From Membranipora membranacea (taxonomy: Eukaryota > Bryozoa > Gymnolaemata > Cheilostomatida > Membraniporidae), in assembly GCA_914767715.1 (NCBI GenBank), contig OU612070.1, forward strand, positions 17,784,025-17,848,024: a DNA stretch of 64,000 nt, given 5' to 3'. The position numbers and the translations under genes were made by a program. How positions within the stretch are numbered: position 1 is the first letter of the stretch; every line of letters begins with the position of its first letter. Shown piece by piece: positions 55,150 to 64,000 of the stretch. The notes beneath the pieces are model-generated. The model did no database searches. It was given only the letters and a program-made list of their open reading frames with translations, and had not been told where the DNA came from.

Positions 55150-58100
55150 ATGGGGTGTGGTGCATCATCTTCCGTTGCTGAGCCAAAAGCTCAATCTCCA
55201 ACAGCTGGCAGCAAAAGTAAAGACTCGGCTGCTGCGGCAGCGAGCAGCTCAGGGGAGTGTAGAGAACTTCCCATGCTGACAGGTAAACCTATGCCTGTTG
55301 TAGGACTCGGCACATGGCAGGTAAGATCATCTTCTCCTTGTGTTTTTGTGTGCTAATAGTTATGGGTGCTATTGTTGTGACATAAACTTATTATGTTTGT
55401 GGATCAATGATGTGAGCGCTGTTTTATACAAATTGTCTGATCAATGGGCCCTCAATAAACGCAAATATTCTTTACTGAGGGGTCGAATTCTCCTCAGTCA
55501 AAAGCGAAATTGTCTAGTCATCGATTTTATTTCCCAACCGAGTCTTATGATTGGATTGTTCTAGACTAGTTTCCTTGCCATATTTTTTAGCTGTGTATAA
55601 AACTTGCAATCACAATCCAGGCAGACATTTTAGTCACAAAATTGGTTTGAACAAGTAGCGTTGGTTAGTTGCAGTTAAAATGAGTAATTATGTATTACCT
55701 ATGCTTACCGGCAGTCCGATACCAGTTATTGGTTTAGGTACCTGGCAGGTATGTGGTGTGGAAGATTACTTTCAATTCCATTGATGGAGTTACCCTCACT
55801 TTTTTCATATTGCCAAGTTAGTTTGTAGTGTAACAATAACAGTTTGACTGAGACCAAGTTTGGTCCCTTTGCCTGCATTCCGAGATCCTCCCCCTCCACT
55901 GGTCACGCCGCCGCAGGGAAGGGAGCAGCTGGAATGTAGGCAAATGGACCAAACTTGATCTAGTTGGACCTGAATACCTGTGTGTTATGTAATAATGCAC
56001 TCACAACTGTATGTTGTATCTCATATAACAACATGAGCTCCTTTGAAACTGAACACATGTTTAGTTTTACTTGTTACATTGCAGTCTCCCCCAGGAGCAG
56101 TTGAAGCTGCTGTGGGTGTTGCCATTGATGCTGGGTATCGACATATTGATACAGCCCGAGCCTATATGAATGAAGGTGAAATAGGTAACGCCCTGGAGTC
56201 TGCCTTCAATGCTGGTAAAGTCAAGCGTGAGGAGATGTTCATTGTTACTAAGGTGATTATCATTATATCTAACTAAAAGTTGATGTTATTATTAGGGTGT
56301 GCCCATCCAATAATTCTGCCGGTGTTGTTGGGATGGTTTAAATATTAATTGAATAGCTTCTTCATATCAGCCAAATTGGAAGTTCACAAAACTGTGCAAA
56401 TGAAACAATCTACAAATCATGACCTTATCTCATTTTTGTTTGCCTTGACTTTTATTCAATATATTACAGCAAGGATTTCTTGAAATCCTTGATTACAGGC
56501 ATTCCTGTTTTTGTCTGTTAACATCATCCCGAATTAGCTTGACTATGACAGGTGTAGACAACTTTAATTCCCTCATCATGGTTAATCCTTCCAGTATATA
56601 TTCTTCATGTAGATTATTTAACTCAGCACAGCTGCACAATGTTTATATTTTAGCTAATGGGTCCATGCTGTGTACCAGCCAGAGTAAGAGAACAGGCTCT
56701 CGTGTCACTCAAACTTCTAAAACTGGAATACCTCGACTTGCTTCTGATTCACGCCCCCATGGTTCTATCAGTAAGTAATGTGATATGTTGCTTCTCTCGA
56801 AAATTCTGAAATTTGTTTTGCTTTTGTTAACCTGCATACAATTTCCCTAACAGCTCACCTTGGACTAAGGGCTCATCAATAAATCTGCTTGTGGGTCGAG
56901 ATGGCTCGCCTTTCTCGAGAGCAAAATCTTGTTATTTGTTAGGATATACCTTGAAAATAATTTAAGAAGTGAACTGTGTTATTCTACTGACTTTGTTTCA
57001 TGGATTCTAGGATGAAAACTTTGACAGTGATGGAAAGACGATGGCAAATTTCTTCCCAATGAACGAGAAAGGCCTAGCTGTATTACCCGTAGATCCAATT
57101 GAAACATACAAGGTAAATATTAGGGGGATTTGTCCAAGGACAAACTTTTCACAGTTAACTTCAAGTTTTAGAATTAAAGTATCTGCTGCACTGTGGCTCA
57201 AATCAAGTTAATGTAATAGAGTGAGGTGATGGGTGTGTCATCGTGGCAAAAGTCAATTGAATAAAATTTCTGAAAATTACGAAACCAGTTGAGTGCTGAA
57301 GAAAGCGATTAAAAAAAGACACAACCAGCAGTTTTGAGCTTTATTTTGGTCATAACCTAAGATGAAACACTGCAATCATTCAGTATTGTCATCAGTTTCT
57401 CCTTCTACTAAATAACGAGGTAGCTTTATAAGCTATACTATGCTAACACTAATCGAATGAACTTCCTGTCTAAAAATATTGGAGATTGTTTTGAGTTGCC
57501 TGAACATGGAATACAAGCAGATTAACCTGTCAATGTGGGACTGTATCATAGTCTACTTCTCATCGTCATAGTCTACGGGGTCACAGACATATTTAGAATG
57601 ATTGTCATTAGAGTATGACCAACAGACTATAGGAACTGTTTTGTTTAACTCAGTATAACAAAAATTATTCCGTAATGTCTTGCATCATTCTCGGTCGTTT
57701 TCATGCGTTTCTTTGTAACCCAGGAAATGGAGAAACTTGTTGATGAAGGTCTCGTGAAGGCTATCGGTGTGTCAAACTATAACCTCGAACAAATGAAGAG
57801 TTTATGGGAGAATAGCAGAATAAAACCAAGCAATCTGCAGGTGAGATAATCAATCAATGTGCGCACGAGCTTACATTTGTGTATTACTATTTGGGTATGA
57901 TAAAAACTTATATAACTTATAAGTAATACACATTTATATGGGAATCAAGAAAGAAAACAGTTCATAGTACACTGCGAGGTTTGCTAATTTGGAGTTATCT
58001 ACCCTTTCTGCGCAAAGTGCTGAGAATCGTTTGGTTTTTATAATTGGTTGCCCCCTTGTCTCACCCAGTCACCTTGTTTGTAGAATGAGTTCCATGTATG

Positions 58101-59218
58101 GAATCAGGACAATGATATGATTAGTTTCTGTAAGGAGAAGGGAATCACTTATTCCTGTTATTCTCCACTTGGCTCACCTCAGAGATGGTGAGTGTCAAAT
58201 ACATAAACAAGTAACTATTTTAAGTATTTCAAGTATTTATATGTTTATTATCAGATAACTTACCTAGCTTAATTGTTGAGTATAGCAGATCATTATGAAT
58301 CAAGAAATTGGGTCACCACGTCTAACCGTATGTCTAAAAATTTGATGATTTTGGTACAGCGATGCTACATGTACTTTTATGTTAGCCTATTTTTGCAACA
58401 GTGGCCGGTGTGCAAAGGGAGGTATATAATTACCCAAATCAAGCTTTGGTTCCCTCTGGTTACATGTCTGAATCACTCGTTGTATTTAAGGGGCGCCCAA
58501 GCATCTGATGTAGGTGTGCTTATGGAGGATCTGACAGTTTGCAGAATAGCCAAGGATCACAATAAAACACCAGCACATGTTCTGCTGAAATTCTTGCTGC
58601 AAAGAGGCCTCATCGTACTGCCTAAAAGTGTTACACCAGAAAGAGTCAGAGCTAACATAGAGGTATGTATTATAAATAAACATTCATGCCATTGTGAAGC
58701 CTCTGACTTACGATCGATTATATTAGCTATCTCAAAATTTATGCTTCGCGAGTAAAGGATGCTTAAGCTAAAAGTTGACTTTAGAGGAAATCTATATAAA
58801 ATGACAAAATAACTTTGAGCTGAGGTGTTTGTGAGTTCCGGTCATAAGAATTATCATTAGATATTTAATTGCCTCAAAAAAAAGATAATAAATGATTAGC
58901 TGCCGATGACTTATTTTTTAATACCTCATCAAATCATGATATAGTTCTCTATGTCTATGTCTGTCATTTTTCTAAGGACCACATAGCTGACCGTATAGTG
59001 TAAAAAATGTGTGATTGCTCAAAAATGACTAAATTTATTAAAAGTGAAGTGACATGTAAATATCTAGTTGTTATTTTCTGTAACAGGTGTATGACTTCAC
59101 TTTGTCTGACTCTGAGATGGAGGAACTTAAAGCTGCTAATAAAAGTCAAGTTCTGTTGGATCCATCTACCGCTATGGCCTCAATAGATTTCAGCAAGCCA
59201 AACTGGCCCACACAATAA
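55150..59218 (+). CDS. Aldo-keto reductase (AKR), 8 coding exons plus an alternative first exon
   Basis: Exons: 55150-55320 (1a), 56085-56252, 56654-56770, 57011-57112, 57724-57840, 58084-58187, 58491-58662 and 59087-59218, giving 360 aa. An alternative first exon at 55680-55748 (1b) gives 326 aa, the usual AKR length. NAD(P)H-dependent reductase of aldehydes and ketones with a (beta/alpha)8 barrel. Catalytic tetrad (isoform a): D79 and Y84 in DTARAYMNEGEIG, K113 in FIVTK, and H146 in LLLIHAP. Also present are GVSNYNLEQM, LQNEFHVW, the YSPLGSP loop and the cofactor motif LPKSVTPERVRANIEV. The usual LIHWP tryptophan is alanine, which may change the active-site rim. Exon 1a starts MGCGASSS, an N-myristoylation/palmitoylation signal, then a low-complexity linker. 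The GTG-started upstream extension was rejected. Substrate cannot be told from sequence. AATAAA lies at 59486. Confidence 0.95.
55680..55748 (+). CDS. Alternative first exon 1b of the aldo-keto reductase
   Basis: Codes MSNYVLPMLTGSPIPV then IGLGTWQ and ends at a GTATGT donor in phase 0, exactly like exon 1a, which encodes the equivalent LPMLTGKPMPVVGLGTWQ. Including it after exon 1a is not possible: from the nearest acceptor (TTAGTTGCAG) the frame hits TGA at once. It therefore acts as a mutually exclusive start that yields a soluble protein without the lipidation signal. Confidence 0.8.
55851..55960. mobile_element. Short inverted-repeat element in the AKR gene
   Basis: The left arm GACCAAGTTTGGTCCCTTTG and on to GCATTCC is the near-exact inverse of the right arm ending AATGGACCAAACTTGATC, about 29 bases each, around a GC-rich 50-base centre. 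It lies between exons 1b and 2. No target duplication was found. Confidence 0.6.
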
Positions 59219-59485
59219 ATTAGAGCACGGGTACCTATACCTATCTATTATCTATCCAGTAATCTTTTTTAGTTTTTTAGTTGTTCTATACTTTTGTGAA
59301 AATTGCAGTGCGTTTCTCAATTCTCATAACATAAAACCATATATTTTCATATTATTACTTAAATATTTTGCCGAAATGTTGCAGCTGTTTTAGTTTTGAT
59401 CATACAAAATTCTTGCAGAACCTTTTTCTCATACTTCTGATTTGATACTTTGTGATTTGATGGTATACAAACAGCAAACTTAAAC

Positions 59486-59491
59486 AATAAA
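59486..59491 (+). terminator. Polyadenylation signal of the aldo-keto reductase
   Basis: AATAAA about 270 bases after the stop. Another AATAAA overlaps the stop codon itself (59214) and is probably too close to be used. Confidence 0.4.
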
Positions 59492-62400
59492 TAATTACTC
59501 TACTGTTATCGAATACTTTTCGTTTTTGGTGGAAAATCCTTTGTGATTTGATTGATAACCCTTGTGCAACATTCATGAATGTTAGTGCAAGAGTTTTATG
59601 TAAACACTGGGTTACAACCCACCATGAAGTGTGTGATTCACTTTTATTTTAAACGGCAACCAAGTTTAAGCTGGCTTCTTGGCAAAGTGGTGGTATGATG
59701 AGACCATATTGAGACATATAATCAGGTCGCTCGCTCTACAATGATGACCTCACTATTAGATGAAGCATTATACTGTGTTTGTTTATATACTACACAAATA
59801 ATTTGAGTTTTGGAAACATACAGTTGCCTAGTAACAGCTTACCTAAGTTTGAGTTAATGTTAAGTTTTGTAATATTTTAATAGATCTTGATTCACTAAAA
59901 AGCCTTATCATTTTTTTAATGTGGCCCACTAGATGATCCAAACACCTCGCAGAGCAGCAATGAATAATACAAAAGACTATTCTAGTTCTAATGCTGACAA
60001 TATTACGGGATTTACATGTGACCATTTAACTTTGGGTGGTCGATAATAATGCTAGCTAACCTTAAATTATTCTCAACATTTCTCCTGTGAATACTAAACC
60101 CCTCAAGGGTAAGATAACTAATTATGCAACCTGGTTATATAAAGTGTTACATCAGGTCCCAAACTCCCTGGTTACATAAATTATTATACAAATAACCATA
60201 TAACCGAATGTAATTTATTCAGGAGTTATGCCCTTTTTTGTATGGGGAGATGACCCTATCCTCACGTTGGATTGTGCAGGGATAGTTTAGTCAGTTATTT
60301 GGAAGCAGGCATTCTCCCAGTTGTATGAGATGATTTAATAAAAGACTGGCAACAAGATTTTTTTTTATTAATTTAACTCTGTTTTTTAAAAATGTGAAGG
60401 CTTAACTCAATTCCACTTTGACCACGCTGTTGCATTATTATGGCTATATGAACTTACTATCTTAGATTGTATGCCAAAATTTAAAGAATGAGATTTGAGA
60501 AGCATAAAGGCTGCTTGAACGCATGTTTTTCAGGAGTAATTTTTTGGTGTATTTGGTGTATGAGGTTAGTGTGTTGTGATAACGCCTCAGTAGCCTCATT
60601 TAAAGCTGGATGGACTGCATTGAAGAGAAGCTACTCTAGATACAGGTCAGTAGGTCACTCCTTGGTTTGGTAATTTTAGAGAAAACGATAAAGTCTGCAT
60701 CTGGAGAAGCTTAGCTTGTTGTTACGACTTTGAAAAGGGTTGTAGTCTTGTCTGTCAAAACAACTCCCAAACTATCTCCATTGCCAATAAATGGAGAGTT
60801 CGTCGATCTCGCAACACCAAAAGTTTTTACCATCCTGATTTGACAGTCAGACATCTTAATCATGTTGTATATCACTGAAGTTGTTTTCATTGTCGCATCC
60901 ATCCGTGATTGCGTTCTTCCCTGTACTGTTTACGTTGTTCTGGTCAGGCATTATATGGGATAAGTATACACTCTTACCATCCCAATAACCATCCTAACAT
61001 TCTATGTGACAATGTTTATCCATCAAGCCTGTATTATTAGACATGACTTGGCAGTGCTGTACATAGTGATTGCTAGACTCCGGCCTCCTGATTATTGGCA
61101 AGGATTCTATATATGGGAGACGAACATCATAAGCTGTAAATAGTTAACATTTAAACTGATTGATTACCTTCTGAAATGGTTAATGAAAGCTAAATGGAAG
61201 CACTTCAAAGAATTGCTTGTCATGACCCTCAGCCTGCAATCAACTGAGGGAGTTCATTACTGCGATTGCGATCAGCGCATATTGAAGCCTGATTAATTTG
61301 TTCTTTCCTCTCAGATGGAGGCCTACAAGTAACTAGATTGGTAAAAAGAGGTAAAAAAATGAACCCTCTCTGTCTGGCTCCTTTAAAAAGTGCAGCCACC
61401 GCTCTTTGGTGGCTATTGGTACTTTTGCTACTAATAATGTTGCATGGTAGAACATCTGATAGTTTTCAAATTTTACCGGTTTGATAGACTAGAAGGTGAG
61501 ATAGCAATTAAACGCTTATTACTATGAATCGTTAATGATTTATGTGGTCTTAATCACTGCAAAACAATAGAATTGGTCTCTTTTATCTGTTGGCATCTGA
61601 TGATATGACTAATATTATGTGGAGCTTCATGAGTCATAGTATCGATGTTTGTGCAGCCAGTTTATATCCATGCGGCACATCCAGGGTCCTACAGCTCCCC
61701 CCTACTAATAAGCAGCTGGATGTTATCATCTTATGTGAATCATGTTAACCAATAAACTAAAATTTAGATCATTACAACAACTCCTCACAAATCCATCAAT
61801 CTAGATATGTGGTGAAGTGTTTGTACCATTCTCAGCCCTCTAGTGGCCCAAAACACTCATTTGCACTTACAGGATTTAATTCATGTTCAAAACATGTTTT
61901 TGCAGAAAACTGCAATATCATCTTGAAACTGCCATCAATCAATGCTTATCATAAATATAATATAAAATAACAGTATATTATGTCCATGACGTTTAAATTT
62001 TTGTCCTGTTAAGATTATACAGGTACTTAGTTGATGTGATTATGGTGAGATTATATGGTGTTGGTGTTGAGGCTTGAGCCTGGTCATAGCTGAAGTGTTC
62101 AGACGTTTGTGGGAAGATTTTTGCAGCTAATCTATCAGGCATGTCTAAGCCCTGTGACTATCTGAGAGTTTGCAGGCAGTGCATGCTCTGTGCCAACTAA
62201 AGTCTGGTGCTGGGGGTCAGGGAGTACACATTGGCGTCTCTGGTGTTAGATTTTGTTTTGCACAGGCCATAATTGTCCTCCCTGTTTGTATGGTGGGCCC
62301 GGCTGGAGGTGAAAAATAAGTTGAAAACAGAGTATAATGTCTGAATGTTTGTGTACTGAAACAGTAAGTCTATGACACAAGAACAGGAATTCCATGAATC

Positions 62401-64000
62401 ATTCATCAACCCACAGGAAAGGAATTCCTTGCTATAGTGTTGCAAAACTCTGTTCCAACATATATAAATCATATATATGAAGCAGAAAAGTATTTGGGTA
62501 TTTGAGAATGTCATGATGAATTGGAGAAATAAGATTGAGGGTGATGAGGCCTAATATGTTGCATAACATGTTTATAGCCAGTAGAGGTTATGCGCCCCAA
62601 TATCCCTGCACTGCCAGTTGAATGACTTGCTTTCATCCAACAAGCATAAATAGGTAGTGGTAAAATTAGGTTGCAAAGGTAATGTTGGTTATTTTCAGAA
62701 GAAAAATGAAATTTGTGTCCCAACCGGTTCCAACATTGTTTAACTCACAATGTTCACATCAATAAACTAAATTTAGATGCTCCATATAGGGGCTATTGGA
62801 AAATACCCTGGTACTGTGTGGTAAGGGTTATTGCCTTTGCTATTCTATTATTTATCACAATCTATTCCGCTTCGTGACAAGTAAACATCAACAACACGCT
62901 CGCTGGCGACATGCAGTCAATGACTGCAATGAGCAGTAAACAGGTCCATATCCTGAGATAGGTCAGGGTTTCCATCAATCAACAGTCAACTGTGCTGTAA
63001 ATAGTTTGACAATCCACAATGACAAATCATACCAGCAACTGATGTTATTTTTATACTCCACCACTAAGCTATTTTAGATGCAGGGTAACCCCACTGAACC
63101 AGTTCCAGCGGTAGCGACAACTGGATAATTTATGAATAATTGCCACGATACACAAGTGTACGGATGAGTGAAGAGTTGATGGCAACAACTCATTAATGCA
63201 TCCGTTATCTGATTCTGCTTACAGTCAACAAGAAATTTTATGCTAAAGTTGCAGTTTTGTAAGGCCGCTAGCCGCTGCGTCAGTATGTATGGAGTATGAC
63301 CTGTAGGGACATTAGTGTTGAAAGTAGACTGGTCACAAAATGTTAAAGCTGCAATCATGTTCATCAGCACTACAAACTCCAGTATAGGCTTTGTTGAACT
63401 GCTGAGCTCCATTCTTTCAGTGTTTTGTTATGGAGATTATGAAGCTTTGGCTCTTAGCCGGTAGTGGAATTTGTAGCTGTGATTACAATCCTTGATCTAT
63501 CTAGATTTGTTCAAAACAGGCGCACTCTTTATAGAATACGGACAGATACACACTTTGCAGATGGCCTGCTGATTTGAAAACATCTCAACACTCCAAAGAG
63601 CTCAGTAGAACGAAAAACACAATTTTAAGTAGAGATATCTACATTCAGTGAGTTGCACTCTAGTGATACAGAATGTTTTAGACTTCAGGGTTGATTAAAA
63701 AAAAGGTTGATGAAAGTCGGATGTCATATCACACGCCACATCCCAAAGCATGGGCGGCGAAATATTATTTTGCTTTAATGGCAAGGCCGCAATATCTGCG
63801 CCAGTTTGCTCTCTGTTTGCAGGCAGGTCGGAGCACACCTGGGGGCCAACCAAACCCCAGTAGTCGATGAGCTGCAACACAGCAATAGGCCAAGGAGTTA
63901 ACTCCTTGAATAGGCTAAGTACAAAACTTGCTCAGTTATTCCCGCCAACACACACTCAAAAATCGTCAAGGTTCATTTTCCAAGTTGCGCATCAGGTATG
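59492..64000. other. 3' intergenic region, no supported gene
   Basis: AT-rich. Several minus-strand frames are open: 63074-63412 (112 codons, begins MELSSSTKPILEF) and 63695-63880 (follows acceptor TGCTGTGTTGCAG, reads LIDYWGLVGPQVCSD). Neither shows a known domain or a consistent partner exon. The second may be the edge of a gene lying beyond the window. Confidence 0.35.

Noticed and set aside
63074-63412. 112-codon minus-strand frame starting MELSSSTKP
   Set aside because: Good ATG context, but composition and lack of any domain do not separate it from the other long chance frames here.

Overview
This is AT-rich nuclear DNA from an animal, most likely a marine invertebrate bilaterian. Genes carry many short GT-AG introns, intergenic space is full of small inverted-repeat elements and minisatellites, and the gene set (a Six3/6 homeobox gene, UBR7, FAM89, CCDC167, an aldo-keto reductase and a sushi-domain receptor) is metazoan. 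I cannot fix the phylum from the sequence. All gene models below come from splice sites and reading phase that I followed by hand.

Layout: 258-3528 (+) six3/6, 4 exons. 3.5-9.5 kb: AT-rich intergenic DNA with a duplicated 116-bp repeat. 9562-13094 (-) UBR7, 7 exons, with a tandemly duplicated end. 13.1-16.5 kb: a nest of hAT-like MITEs. 16540-25796 (+) a two-sushi transmembrane receptor, 10 exons, with two intronic minisatellites and a perfect 130-bp palindrome. 25.8-35.4 kb: mostly non-coding. 35372-37759 (+) 3' exons of a small PSI-like single-pass membrane protein. 38.3 kb: a tRNA-derived SINE. 40.9-45 kb: weak minus-strand exons of unidentified gene(s), and a MITE with a perfect 8-bp target duplication. 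47483-48418 (-) FAM89/LRAP25. 50323-52751 (+) CCDC167. 53.4-53.9 kb: a 27-bp satellite. 55150-59218 (+) an aldo-keto reductase with two mutually exclusive first exons, one with a lipidation signal. 59.2-64 kb: no supported gene.

The genes do not form one pathway; this is ordinary scattered animal gene order. The most unusual signal is a set of very short palindromic insertions (23-37 bp). Two of them share the same 15-base arms, and each of those two is flanked by an exact 7-bp target duplication. They look like a minimal, arm-only mobile element. Uninterrupted related copies of the host sequence exist in this window for two of the four insertions.
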